A stretch of 10,579 nucleotides of DNA, taken from Flavobacteriaceae bacterium. GTDB taxonomy: Bacteria > Bacteroidota > Bacteroidia > Flavobacteriales > Flavobacteriaceae. Under the pieces are notes generated by a model. It was not told where the DNA came from, ran no database searches, and saw nothing but the letters and a program-made list of their open reading frames with translations. The translations under genes were made by a program, and so were the position numbers. Shown here piece after piece: positions 1 to 7,417 of this stretch (its first letter is position 1; each line of letters begins with the position of its first letter). The stretch spans positions 1 through 10,579 of the forward strand of contig JABDMQ010000081.1 of the NCBI GenBank assembly GCA_013001365.1. The letters run 5' to 3'.

Positions 1-140
1 TCAGTTCTCAATTCGGCATTAGGGTACTTTTCGTATAAGGAATCTATAAAAGGCGTTTCAGCATTATCTATGGCTGATACTTCGGGGTTAGGCGAATGTC
101 CCCAACCATCAAGTATCATTAATATTACTTTTTTATTCAT
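1..140 (-). CDS. gpmI: 2,3-bisphosphoglycerate-independent phosphoglycerate mutase, N-terminal fragment
   Basis: Only the first 46 codons lie in the window; the gene continues beyond position 1. The product would interconvert 3-phosphoglycerate and 2-phosphoglycerate in cytoplasmic glycolysis and gluconeogenesis, using two Mn ions and a phosphoserine intermediate. The call rests on the N-terminus: a short beta strand leading into ILDGWGHSPNPE, where D11 is the first metal-binding Asp of the alkaline-phosphatase-like fold. It is followed by NAETPFIDSLYEKYPN, which matches the family's N-A-x-T-P-x-x-D segment. The catalytic serine, near residue 60 in known enzymes, is outside the window. The ATG at 140 directly precedes MNKKVILMILDGWG and has no upstream rival. 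A TATATTTG element lies 16 bases upstream, so the gene is probably transcribed on its own, after the M48 gene's terminator. Confidence 0.9.
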   Translation of the reverse strand, partial: MNKKVILMILDGWGHSPNPEVSAIDNAETPFIDSLYEKYPNAELRT

Positions 141-156
141 TTTAACTCTTATGTTG

Positions 157-164
157 CAAATATA
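157..164 (-). promoter_or_regulatory. Bacteroidota -7 promoter element for gpmI
   Basis: On the minus strand the bases read TATATTTG, an exact match to the TAnnTTTG -7 consensus known from Bacteroides and Flavobacterium. It lies 16 bases before the gpmI ATG. The nearest TTG upstream is 14 bases away, inside the 168-195 palindrome. That is shorter than usual, so the -33 box is unassigned. Confidence 0.55.
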
Positions 165-167
165 AAG

Positions 168-195
168 ACAAGATCCTGCAATTGCAGGATCTTGT
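168..195 (-). terminator. Perfect 28-nt palindrome, probable terminator of the M48 operon
   Basis: The two 14-base arms (ACAAGATCCTGCAA and its exact complement) form a perfect palindrome 20 bases after the M48 stop codon. As RNA it would fold into a stem of about 12 bp with a 4-base AAUU loop. On the minus strand it is followed by CTTTATATTT, which is T-rich but not a clean T-run, so it may be a moderate terminator or an RNA-stabilising 3' end. An exact DNA palindrome could also bind a dimeric regulator, because the gpmI -7 element starts only 3 bases further on. Confidence 0.6.
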
Positions 196-215
196 TTTGT
201 AATACGATGTTAAAT

Positions 216-983
216 TTAATATCCTCTGTATTTCTCGATTGCCTCGCGAATTTTCTCAATTCGATTATCAGGATCTGGATGTGTACTTTGGAATTCAGGT
301 ACACGATTAGGTCCTGCGGCTTCTTTTAAGATTTTCATGACGCCTATCATCTCTTCAGGATTATATCCTGCACGTAACATGAATCTGACACCGAGCTCAT
401 CACTCTCCAATTCATCTCCACGGCCATTCTTAAGCAAAGTATTCTGTCCAATACCACTTATTAGGCCTCCCATATCTGCGCCCACAGTTGCTCCCATGGT
501 CGCTGTTCTCCAGAAGTCTGATTCAGCTATGCGCTCTGCAGAATGCTTGCCAAGAACATGACCAATTTCATGCCCAAGAACTCCGGCCAACTGGTCTTCG
601 TTCTCAAGTTTGGAGAAAAGTGAATATGTTATGAAGATCTGCCCTCCTGGCAAGGCAAACGCATTAATGGTATTTGGATCGGCCAACAAATGAAATTCAT
701 ATTGATATGGCGTCTCTCTTGCAATGCTGGATTTAACTAGATTGTTACCAACTTGATCCACGAAAGCTTGGTATTTCTGGTCAGGGTAAAGACCACCATG
801 TTGCTGGGCCATTTGAGGTGCACTTTGCAAACCGATGGCGATTTCCTGTTCTGGGGTCATGTTTATGGTCTGGGTGCGACCTGTATACGGATTTTCTTGT
901 TTCTGATTACATTTCCTTATAAAGGCAAAGGCAACGATAGCAAGACCTATCAAGAGCCTGATTTTTAATTTACTACCTCTCAT
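216..983 (-). CDS. M48 family zinc metalloprotease (BepA/LoiP-like), membrane-anchored
   Basis: A 255-residue zinc endopeptidase of family M48, probably facing the periplasm and acting in envelope protein quality control, by analogy with BepA and LoiP of E. coli. Residues 7-22 form one hydrophobic N-terminal segment after a basic start (MRGSKLKIR). Cys25 follows it, but RKC is not a lipobox, so an uncleaved anchor or signal peptide is likelier. The catalytic motif is H138-E-I-G-H142, with the third zinc ligand in E191-L-E-S-D195. The conserved FALPGGQIFI strand is at 109-118 and the C-terminal HPDPDNR at 235-241. Length and motif order fit a complete protein. It is last in a minus-strand run, 35 bases after the M15 gene, and is followed by the 168-195 palindrome. 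Family confidence is high; the substrate is unknown. Confidence 0.9.
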   Translation of the reverse strand: MRGSKLKIRLLIGLAIVAFAFIRKCNQKQENPYTGRTQTINMTPEQEIAIGLQSAPQMAQQHGGLYPDQKYQAFVDQVGNNLVKSSIARETPYQYEFHLLADPNTINAFALPGGQIFITYSLFSKLENEDQLAGVLGHEIGHVLGKHSAERIAESDFWRTATMGATVGADMGGLISGIGQNTLLKNGRGDELESDELGVRFMLRAGYNPEEMIGVMKILKEAAGPNRVPEFQSTHPDPDNRIEKIREAIEKYRGY

Positions 984-1018
984 TGTGTTAAAATTATTGA
1001 AGCTAAAAATACAAAAGA

Positions 1019-1753
1019 TTAGGGTAAAAGAGCTGGATTGATATCTAAAATGTTGTCAGATATATAGGATTCCAAAAATTCTTTTGTAAAGTACTCACTT
1101 CCCAAAAGCTGCTCTTTTTGTAACATTTCAAGAAGGTCTAATTTCTTGTATTCAGCAAGGTAGTCAATCGACAATGCTTTATAACTCAAATGCCATGGTT
1201 CATATTTAAATCCATTTCTATTTGCATTGTCGGTATAGACCAAATAAAAGCCATAGGTCTCAGAATGTTCGTCAAGCCATTCTTTCAATTTACAGAATGG
1301 GCCATCATCATGAAAATGATCAGCAGCTAACAGGTTCTTGGGTTGTTTGACTGCATCATCGACAATATCGATATCTGTTCCCCAATGATGCCGTGATGTT
1401 CCCGGAATTGTTGAGTATTCGACTATTTTCTTGATGGCATCAATAGGTGACATTCCATCCTTCGTGAATTTCCTGTACTTACGTTCCCAAATCCTGTTTT
1501 GATGCGCATAATTCCTGTAACTGGAAACGACCTTGATGTCGATGCCAGACTCAGCTGCCGCACTTTTCATTTTGAGGAAGGCTTTTTTGGCTTCTTCCCT
1601 TAAGGAATATCCCTCACCAAACAATTCTGGATTGCCTTTGCCAATTAACTCGTCATACGAGATGGTTCTTTTGATATTATATGACAATAGAATTGGTATT
1701 ATTATAACTGAACCGATTATTATAGAGATTTTCCTGGAATAACTTTTAATCAT
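1019..1753 (-). CDS. M15 family D-Ala-D-Ala carboxypeptidase-like protein (VanY/DacY type)
   Basis: A probable zinc peptidase of family M15B that trims the terminal D-alanine, or cleaves D-Ala-containing cross-links, of peptidoglycan stems in the periplasm. Numbered from the upstream ATG at 1762, one N-terminal hydrophobic helix (about 11-27) acts as signal or anchor. The conserved SYR is at 81-83. S123-R-H125-H-W-G-T-D-I-D132 matches the SxHxxGxxxD zinc motif, with H125 and D132 as ligands, and E188-P-W-H191 supplies the catalytic Glu and the last His. A C-terminal extension of about 50 residues follows. Three ATGs compete (1762, 1756, 1753). The 1753 start gives an 8-base overlap with the upstream stop (ATGATGATTAA), which suggests translational coupling, and leaves a Lys-rich signal start. 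The DxD variant within the zinc motif (D130) is a minor oddity. The fold is secure; the exact substrate is not. Confidence 0.85.
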   Translation of the reverse strand: MIKSYSRKISIIIGSVIIIPILLSYNIKRTISYDELIGKGNPELFGEGYSLREEAKKAFLKMKSAAAESGIDIKVVSSYRNYAHQNRIWERKYRKFTKDGMSPIDAIKKIVEYSTIPGTSRHHWGTDIDIVDDAVKQPKNLLAADHFHDDGPFCKLKEWLDEHSETYGFYLVYTDNANRNGFKYEPWHLSYKALSIDYLAEYKKLDLLEMLQKEQLLGSEYFTKEFLESYISDNILDINPALLP

Positions 1754-2207
1754 CATAGGCACTTGTGTGGTCCGATATCACTTTCCATTGATTATCGATC
1801 TGCTTGAATACTAACGTGAAGATTCCATTTGCATTGCCAACCTTTCGTTTAAGATGAAATTCACCTACCAGCAAATATGCTTGAGTATGTATGGGTTGCA
1901 CTTCAAGAACGTCAAATGTCAATTGTCCAGTATGGTCTTTAGTTGGATAACTAGACTTATACCTTTTCATGGTCTCTTGCCAGCCTTTTGTGATTCCGCT
2001 CTTTCCAACAAACAATAGATCTGGAGTCTTTTGGTAGCCTTCCATAAATGCTTCGATACTTGCATCACTCCAATCTTTGGCTTGTTGATGCAAAACAGCT
2101 TTTATGGCTTCCGTATCCTTCTTGATCTGAGTTTCTGTTAGATTCGTTTCATTAATACTGCTGCAACTGCAAATTGCTATAACAAGTATGAATAAGGTAT
2201 ATTTCAT
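1746..2207 (-). CDS. SnoaL/DUF4440-like (NTF2 fold) putative lipoprotein
   Basis: A small protein of 153 residues from the chosen start. The open frame extends to 2240, but the ATG at 2207 begins a textbook lipoprotein signal: MKYT, a hydrophobic core, then I12-C-S-C15, so C15 is the likely lipidated residue. The start at 2207 also avoids overlapping the GNAT stop (10-base gap). After a Ser/Thr-rich linker come an amphipathic helix (about 29-50, IKAVLHQQAKDWSDAS), LLFVGKSGITKGW, TFDVLEVQPIHTQAYLLVGEF and IFTLVFKQIDNQWKVISDHTS. This is the alpha-then-four-strand layout of DUF4440/SnoaL-like NTF2 proteins, ending in the usual W-K-V/I-x-x-D/H-H-T-S. The function is unknown; NTF2 folds act as binding pockets or small isomerases. 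It sits between GNAT and M15 genes in one transcript. Confidence 0.75.
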   Translation of the reverse strand: MKYTLFILVIAICSCSSINETNLTETQIKKDTEAIKAVLHQQAKDWSDASIEAFMEGYQKTPDLLFVGKSGITKGWQETMKRYKSSYPTKDHTGQLTFDVLEVQPIHTQAYLLVGEFHLKRKVGNANGIFTLVFKQIDNQWKVISDHTSAYDD

Positions 2208-2217
2208 AATATTAGGC

Positions 2218-2742
2218 TTATGAATTCGAAAGATACTCATTCTTGCGAAGTTGATATAATTTGGCAGGCTGTCCGTCGTATATAAAATCCTTTACATAGA
2301 TAAGACCAGATTTTAAGGCAACGCGGTGCGAAGCGGCATTATCCACATGAACATGAGCCACAATTCTCTTAAGGTCAAGGTGCTTGAAACCATAGTCCAA
2401 ACAGGCTTTGCATGCCTCTGTTGCGAAGCCTTTTCCCCAATGTTCTCTATAGAATCGATAGCCTATGTCAACCAAGCAATCTTCGGGATGATATTTAAGT
2501 CCGCACCAACCTAATACTTCGTTGGTTTCTTTGAGGCAGACTGCCCAGCGGCCCATATTATGATCTTGATACTGTTGTAAATAGGATTGCAAGAATTCCT
2601 GGGCATCCTCAACGGAATCAAAAGGGCTATCGCCAGTAAATGCAATTACTTCTGGGTCATTATTGATTTGGTAAAAGTGAATAGCATCCTCTTTGGTCAA
2701 CTCCCGTAAATAAAGTCGATTTGTCTCAAGAATCGTTTTCAT
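2218..2742 (-). CDS. GNAT family N-acetyltransferase (RimJ/RimL-like)
   Basis: A cytoplasmic acetyl-CoA-dependent N-acetyltransferase of 174 residues. The start at 2742 gives MKTILETNRLYLREL, matching the usual short lead into the first strand (ET-x-RL-x-LR); a second ATG two codons upstream at 2748 cannot be excluded. Visible features are the first strand and helix (TNRLYLRELTKEDA), an F-T/S-V-E-D-A-Q-E-F-L helix, the central WAVCLKETNEVLGWCGL strands and the acetyl-CoA loop HWGKGFATEA at about 101-110. After the loop come helix CKACLDYGFKHL and the RIVAHVHVDNAASHRVALKSG segment typical of RimJ/L-like members, where N-x-A-S-x-R/V contacts the cofactor. The acceptor (protein N-terminus, antibiotic or small amine) cannot be told. 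It is the first gene of the minus-strand run ending at the M48 gene. Confidence 0.9.
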   Translation of the reverse strand: MKTILETNRLYLRELTKEDAIHFYQINNDPEVIAFTGDSPFDSVEDAQEFLQSYLQQYQDHNMGRWAVCLKETNEVLGWCGLKYHPEDCLVDIGYRFYREHWGKGFATEACKACLDYGFKHLDLKRIVAHVHVDNAASHRVALKSGLIYVKDFIYDGQPAKLYQLRKNEYLSNS

Positions 2743-2759
2743 CCTCATTGGAAATTTCG

Positions 2760-2790
2760 TAAATTTAAGTGATTAACCCATTTAACAAAA
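2760..2790 (-). promoter_or_regulatory. Candidate promoter of the GNAT-to-M48 run
   Basis: On the minus strand, TTTTG (2786-2790) is followed after 18 bases by TAAATTTA (2760-2767), close to the Bacteroidota TTTG-N17-23-TAnnTTTG pattern with one mismatch at the last base. The GNAT start is 17 bases downstream. The region is shared with the divergent plus-strand gene at 2843, for which I found no convincing -7 box. Confidence 0.45.
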
Positions 2791-2842
2791 GTTTACAACC
2801 CTTTTGCATTTAATTAAGACTAAAGATTTTTTCTTTACAACT

Positions 2843-3685
2843 ATGAACAAAAAACTACTACATATACTTTTCTTGATAGTTTCAACTACCACATTCGCTC
2901 AGATCATGCCACGAGTTGAGATAAATGGCAAGATCGTTGTTGAAGCCAATGATATCGAAGGCGTTACCGTCTATAATATCACTTCGGATCGCGGGACAAT
3001 TTCAGATTTTGACGGGAATTTTACCATTGATGCCAAGGTGAACGATCGTATCGAGATATCCGCATTGCAATTCAAGAAGTTCGTGGTTGTGGTTGATGAG
3101 GGAATCATCCAACAAAGAAAAATGACCATTTTCATGGTAGAGCAAGTGAATAAATTACCAGAAATAGTCATTACACCTTATGACCTTTCTGGGAATATGA
3201 TCGTTGACATAAATCGAGTGCGAACTACAAACTTACCTTTCAAGAAAGACGAATTCGACACGGAACTTGCTCCTATTGAGCTAACACCAGACAACAAGAC
3301 CAAAGCTAAAAATCCATTTGTAAGAGGAGCTGGAGGAAAAGCAGACCAGTTAGGCGGAGATATAATTGGAATTGTTGGGTATCTTTTGAAACCATTGTTT
3401 CGAGAGAAAAAGAAAGACCAAGATTCCGAAATAGCAGCCTATAATACTCGTGTTGGTGCAGCAACCAAGAATAATGATGTCCTAGACCTCCGATTGATGT
3501 ATAGTAACTCTTATGTTAGTCGCACATTCGGTATTCCTGAGGAAAAGGTGAATGAGTTCATTGTTTTTGTTGAAGACAACGGATTGGACTATGAACTCTT
3601 GAAAGATGGCCGTGAAATGGAATTCGTTGATTTCTTGGTTCATCAAAGCCAATCGTTTTTAGAATTACAGAGTGCTAAGGACTAG
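2843..3685 (+). CDS. Secreted protein with carboxypeptidase-regulatory-like domain (paralogue 1)
   Basis: 280 residues from the ATG at 2843. The open frame reaches back to a TTG at 2804, but only the ATG gives a clean signal peptide (MNKK, hydrophobic core, TTTFA-Q, cleavage near 19/20). Residues 26-110 form a carboxypeptidase-regulatory-like beta-sandwich: V-E-I-N-G-K, I-E-G-V-T-V-Y-N, G-T-I-S-D-F-D-G-N-F-T-I, an I-S-A-L-Q-F-K-K segment and a closing LPEIVIT strand. This layout is also found as the plug-preceding domain of TonB-dependent receptors. Here no beta barrel follows. The C-terminal part is charged and mostly helical (about 135-280), with a Gly-rich patch near G160-G170 and no recognised motif. 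The gene overlaps the next one by 14 bases, and that gene carries the same domain. It is probably periplasmic or outer-membrane associated; function unknown. Confidence 0.8.
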   Translation: MNKKLLHILFLIVSTTTFAQIMPRVEINGKIVVEANDIEGVTVYNITSDRGTISDFDGNFTIDAKVNDRIEISALQFKKFVVVVDEGIIQQRKMTIFMVEQVNKLPEIVITPYDLSGNMIVDINRVRTTNLPFKKDEFDTELAPIELTPDNKTKAKNPFVRGAGGKADQLGGDIIGIVGYLLKPLFREKKKDQDSEIAAYNTRVGAATKNNDVLDLRLMYSNSYVSRTFGIPEEKVNEFIVFVEDNGLDYELLKDGREMEFVDFLVHQSQSFLELQSAKD

Positions 3686-4460
3686 TTTCAAATTTTTTCT
3701 TTTTTGTTTTGCCTTTGTTACCTCTTCTTATGGGCAAAGCGTTCAATTGAATGGGACCATCTATGCGACTGCGGATGTGGATGGAATTCATGTGATCAAT
3801 AAGACCAAGAGAAATGCTACCATAACGAACCCAATTGGTACTTTTACAATAGAAGCAAGTGAAACGGATACATTGGTTTTTTCTGGGGTGCAATACAAAT
3901 TACATTCGGTAATTGTAGATAAGGAAATGATCGATACTAAGACTATCAAGGTATTCTTGTTAGAGAACATCAATCAATTGGATGAGGTAATTGTCGGCAA
4001 AGTGCTTACAGGTGACCTATCATCAGATGTTGAGAATTCTGATGTAAAAGCTCCAATAAATTTTTACGATGTCGGAATTCCAGGCTATCAAGGCAAGATC
4101 AAGACGCAAAGTGAACGGAAATTGGCAGAAGCGGATCATGGCAAGTTCTTTTATTACTACGGAGTTGGCTTTGCAATAAACATTAACAAAATATTGAACC
4201 GTATAAGTGGTAGGACCAAGGACCTTAAGCAACGCGTTAAACTTGAGGCAAGAGACGAGCTTATGTTTCGAGTAAAGGCCAAGTTCTCTGAAGACCTTTT
4301 CAAAGGAGATCCTTTGGAAGACCCATTGCGATATGAGTTTTTCTATTTTTGTTCTGAAGACCCAGAATTCACTGAGAAATGTAGTTCTGAAAACGAACTG
4401 TTTGCAATGGCATTCTTGCAACAAAAACTTAAAGAGTATAAATCGAACCTAAAGAACTAA
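3672..4460 (+). CDS. Secreted protein with carboxypeptidase-regulatory-like domain (paralogue 2)
   Basis: 262 residues starting at a GTG at 3672, the only start that precedes the signal peptide (MLRTSFKFFLFCFAF, cleavage near SSYG-Q). Residues 25-110 parallel the upstream protein step by step: V-Q-L-N-G-T-I, V-D-G-I-H-V-I-N, N-P-I-G-T-F-T-I-E-A, S-G-V-Q-Y-K, and the closing NQLDEVIV against NKLPEIVI. The two are tandem paralogues. The C-terminal half differs: a Tyr/Phe-rich stretch (HGKFFYYYGVGFAININKI, about 157-175), a basic helical stretch (RTKDLKQRVKLEARDEL) and two cysteines (FCSEDPEFTEKC). The 14-base overlap with the upstream gene implies translational coupling. No enzymatic motif is visible. 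The DUF6702-like gene follows after 57 bases. Confidence 0.8.
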   Translation: MLRTSFKFFLFCFAFVTSSYGQSVQLNGTIYATADVDGIHVINKTKRNATITNPIGTFTIEASETDTLVFSGVQYKLHSVIVDKEMIDTKTIKVFLLENINQLDEVIVGKVLTGDLSSDVENSDVKAPINFYDVGIPGYQGKIKTQSERKLAEADHGKFFYYYGVGFAININKILNRISGRTKDLKQRVKLEARDELMFRVKAKFSEDLFKGDPLEDPLRYEFFYFCSEDPEFTEKCSSENELFAMAFLQQKLKEYKSNLKN

Positions 4461-4473
4461 TGTTTTGGAACAC

Positions 4474-4503
4474 TTTTTGAAAACAAGACTATCAATATAT
4501 TTG
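4474..4503 (+). promoter_or_regulatory. Candidate promoter of the DUF6702-like gene
   Basis: TATATTTG at 4496-4503 is an exact TAnnTTTG match, 14 bases before the ATG at 4518. A TTTTTG at 4474-4479 lies 16 bases upstream, slightly closer than the usual 17-23. It would give the DUF6702-like and M1 genes a transcript independent of the two paralogues. Confidence 0.5.
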
Positions 4504-4517
4504 CATAATAAGAAACC

Positions 4518-5021
4518 ATGAGCAAACTTAAGAATCTTATAATTTTACTGGTCATTCCAATGTTTGCATTCACTAGCATCCATAAATTCTATGTTAGTGT
4601 CACTCAAGTGGATTTCATAAAAGAAAAAGGCGAGGTACAGATAACCTCAAGAATTTTCATCGATGACCTAGAACGACTAATTCGAGAGCGTTATGACGAA
4701 AGCATAACTCTTACCGGCGAGAACGAATCTGGATTGGCAGAAGTTTATATAGAAAAATACTTAAAGGAAAAAATTGGTTTCGTTATTAATGGAGTACCCG
4801 TGAAACTGAATTATCTTGGTAAGGAATACGAAGACGACATTGCCATTTGCTACCTCGAGATTTATGGAATCGAGGCAATTCGTTCAATAGAAATCAGCAA
4901 CTCTGTCCTTTTTGATATTTTTGAAGAACAACAGAATGTAATTCGCACCAAGATCAACTCAAAAAAGAAGAGTTTCATACTCGTTCAAGGAAATGATAAA
5001 GGTTTGTTAAACTTCGACTGA
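4518..5021 (+). CDS. DUF6702-like exported protein
   Basis: 167 residues of unknown function. An N-terminal signal peptide is plain: MSKLKN, a hydrophobic core, then PMFAFTS, with cleavage near 20. It is followed at once by HKFYVSVTQVDF, then ITSRIFIDDLERLIRERYDESI, EVYIEKYLKEKIGFVINGVPV and a beta-rich end (YLEIYGIEAIRSIEISNSVLFDIFEEQQN). The HKFYVSVT start with the later I-F-I-D-D-L/F-E pattern is what I recall for the DUF6702 family of Flavobacteriia, often next to an M1 peptidase as here. The family name is from memory and was not searched. Cysteine content is low and no catalytic motif is seen. It is probably periplasmic; the pairing with the M1 enzyme suggests a partner or accessory role, which is inference only. 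Confidence 0.75.
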   Translation: MSKLKNLIILLVIPMFAFTSIHKFYVSVTQVDFIKEKGEVQITSRIFIDDLERLIRERYDESITLTGENESGLAEVYIEKYLKEKIGFVINGVPVKLNYLGKEYEDDIAICYLEIYGIEAIRSIEISNSVLFDIFEEQQNVIRTKINSKKKSFILVQGNDKGLLNFD

Positions 5022-5084
5022 AAGACCTTTTAAACCTGAATTTTTGGTTAATTTTCAGATCAATTTTCACTAACAGAATAACAC

Positions 5085-7394
5085 ATGAAAACACTAAAGT
5101 ACGCAGTACTGTCGATTCTCTTTGTTTCCTTTACAGGCTTTGCGCAAGAAGCGGAAAAAGAGGAACGCGAACTAGGTCACACTAACACCAACAAATTCAA
5201 GCAGTTATACGACGAGTTCTCAACTCCAAATATGTATAGAACGGCATCTGGGGCTCCTGGACCTGCTTATTATCAGCAGCAGGCAGATTACAAAATGGAC
5301 TTGGAATTGGACGATAAGAACTCCAAACTGTCCGGTTATGAAACCATAACCTATACAAATAACTCACCAGATACATTAGAGTACCTTTGGGTACAATTGG
5401 ACCAGAACATGCGGGCCAAGGACTCCAAGACACCATTGATCCAAAACGATGGTCTACAACCAGCTATGCAACCAGGTGGTTTTGCTAATAATTACTTGTC
5501 TGATGGTTTTGATGGAGGTTTCAATATCGAAGCCGTTAAAGATGCGAACGGAAAGTCTTTACCACACATGATCAATAGGACGATGATGCGAGTAGAAATG
5601 CCAAAACCTCTGGCTTCTGGAGAGAAATTCTCATTCTCAATTAAATGGTGGTATAACATCAATGATCATGTTAATGGACGTGGTCGTTCGGGATATGAGT
5701 TTTTTCCAGAAGATGGAAACAAGGCTTATGTCATTGCCCAGTTCTATCCAAGAATGGCAGTGTACAGTGATGTTGAAGGATGGCAGAATTCCCAATTCTG
5801 GGGACGTGATGAATTCGCACTGCCTTTCGGAAATTTTGAAGTTAACATTACCGTTCCAGCGGATCATATTCTTGATGGAACTGGGAAGCTAATGAACAGG
5901 AAAGAGGTCTTCTCAAAAGAGATGATGAAGCGTTACAATCAAGCCAAAAAGTCTTATGACGAACCAGTAATTATCGTAAATCAGGCGGAAGCTGAAGAAG
6001 CAGAGACGGGTTTTAGCGATAAGAAAAAAACATGGAAGTTGTATGCAGAGAATGTTCGTGATTTCGGGTTTGCAACTTCAAGGAAATTCATTTGGGATAT
6101 GATGGCAGTTAAGGTCGGCAATCAAGATGTCATGGCAGTGTCCATGTATCCAAAAGAAGGTAATCCATTATGGGAGCTATGGTCAACAAAGGCTGTAGCT
6201 AGCACATTGAAATCATATTCGAGAATGACCTTTGATTATCCTTATCACAAAGCCATTTCGGTACATGCCAAGAATCAAGGGATGGAATATCCTATGATAT
6301 GTTGGAATTATGGTCGTCCTGATAAAGAAGGAAACTACAGTGATCGTACCAAGTACGGAATGATCAGTGTGATAATTCACGAGGTCGGACACAATTACTT
6401 CCCAATGATCGTCAATAGCGATGAGCGCCAATGGACTTGGATGGATGAGGGGCTCAATACATTTGTACAGTATGTTGCGGAGCAAGATTTTGGAGAGTGG
6501 TACCCGGCAGCGTTATCACCTGCAGATAAGAAATACCCATCGCGACGTGGACCTGCATCCAAGATCGTACCTTACATGGGTGGTGACCAAGATTACATCG
6601 CACCGATTATGACCAAGGGACTGAATACCTATCAGTTCGGGAACAATGCTTATGGTAAACCAGCAACAGGATTGAATATCTTGAGAGAGACCATAATGGG
6701 TCGTGAACTGTTTGATTATGCATTCAAGACATACTCTCAAAGATGGATGTTCAAGCATCCAACACCTGAGGATTTCTTCCGTACGATGGAAGACGCTTCT
6801 GCGGTGGACCTAGATTGGTTCTGGAGAGGTTGGTTCTATACCACCGATTATACAGATATCGGTTTGAAAGAAGTGAAAAAATATTACGTATCAAACGAAC
6901 CAAATCAATACGTTAAGGATATCGTGCAGCAACGTGGTATGCAAATGAGCGATCTTCCGCCATTGGTATATATGGTTGAAGAAGGCAGCGAAGACTTCAA
7001 GGAAAGCATGCGTAATGCCAATTTAATGGAAAGCGTTCCTACCCTTAAGGAATATATCATGGATAATTTTTCAGAAGAGGAACGAAGCACCATGAAAGAG
7101 CCAAAATACTTCTATAAAGTAACGTTCGAAAAGCCAGGAGGATTGGTCATGCCGATCATTGCGGAGTATGAGTATGCAGATGGATCTAAAGAACGCGTTA
7201 CTTATCCAGCCCAGATCTGGAGACTGAATGATAATGAAGTAAGCAAGACCATAGCATCTGAAAAGGAACTAGTGTCTATTAAGGTTGATCCAGACCTAGA
7301 AACAGCAGATATAGATCTTTCTAACAATGCTTGGCCAAAAGAGATAAAGCAAAGTAAGTTCGATCAGTTCAAGAATGAAGTAAAGAACAGATAG
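5085..7394 (+). CDS. M1 family zinc metallopeptidase, exported
   Basis: A 769-residue gluzincin aminopeptidase-like enzyme, probably periplasmic or surface-bound, that would clip residues from peptide N-termini. The signal peptide MKTLKYAVLSILFVSFTGFA ends before Q21. An N-terminal beta domain begins near residue 66 (YKMDLELDDKNSKLSGYETI). The substrate-contact motif is G399-M-E-Y-P403, in place of the classic GAMEN. Zinc site: H432-E-V-G-H436, then exactly 18 residues to E455 (WMDEGLN). Y523 in NNAYGKPA is the likely transition-state tyrosine. A helical segment (about 535-590) and a C-terminal beta-rich tail follow. No type IX secretion C-terminal signal is evident. The gene ends in an intrinsic terminator and is preceded by the DUF6702-like gene after 63 bases, without an obvious promoter, so the two are likely cotranscribed. 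Confidence 0.92.
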   Translation: MKTLKYAVLSILFVSFTGFAQEAEKEERELGHTNTNKFKQLYDEFSTPNMYRTASGAPGPAYYQQQADYKMDLELDDKNSKLSGYETITYTNNSPDTLEYLWVQLDQNMRAKDSKTPLIQNDGLQPAMQPGGFANNYLSDGFDGGFNIEAVKDANGKSLPHMINRTMMRVEMPKPLASGEKFSFSIKWWYNINDHVNGRGRSGYEFFPEDGNKAYVIAQFYPRMAVYSDVEGWQNSQFWGRDEFALPFGNFEVNITVPADHILDGTGKLMNRKEVFSKEMMKRYNQAKKSYDEPVIIVNQAEAEEAETGFSDKKKTWKLYAENVRDFGFATSRKFIWDMMAVKVGNQDVMAVSMYPKEGNPLWELWSTKAVASTLKSYSRMTFDYPYHKAISVHAKNQGMEYPMICWNYGRPDKEGNYSDRTKYGMISVIIHEVGHNYFPMIVNSDERQWTWMDEGLNTFVQYVAEQDFGEWYPAALSPADKKYPSRRGPASKIVPYMGGDQDYIAPIMTKGLNTYQFGNNAYGKPATGLNILRETIMGRELFDYAFKTYSQRWMFKHPTPEDFFRTMEDASAVDLDWFWRGWFYTTDYTDIGLKEVKKYYVSNEPNQYVKDIVQQRGMQMSDLPPLVYMVEEGSEDFKESMRNANLMESVPTLKEYIMDNFSEEERSTMKEPKYFYKVTFEKPGGLVMPIIAEYEYADGSKERVTYPAQIWRLNDNEVSKTIASEKELVSIKVDPDLETADIDLSNNAWPKEIKQSKFDQFKNEVKNR

Positions 7395-7417
7395 TGAAGA
7401 ATTAAGTCACTTCTAAC

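Noticed and set aside
900..983. Possible lipobox at Cys25 of the M48 protease
   Set aside because: The residues before the Cys are Ile-Arg-Lys; a charged -1/-2 pair does not fit the lipobox, so an uncleaved or ordinary signal segment is preferred.
2208..2240. Upstream ATG adding 11 residues to the NTF2-like lipoprotein
   Set aside because: It would overlap the GNAT gene and place extra residues before a complete lipoprotein signal that begins at 2207.
2804..2842. TTG start extending the first paralogue by 13 residues
   Set aside because: The extension puts charged and Phe-rich residues ahead of a clean signal peptide that begins at the ATG at 2843.
2804..2842. Promoter for the first paralogue in the divergent gap
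   Set aside because: TTTTG at 2802-2806 is present, but no TAnnTTTG follows at a proper distance; TAAAGATT at 2821 fits poorly.
4023..4424. 133-codon minus-strand open frame opposite the second paralogue
   Set aside because: It mirrors a well-supported coding frame with signal peptide and domain; its translation is rich in Cys and Phe without pattern, as expected of a shadow frame.
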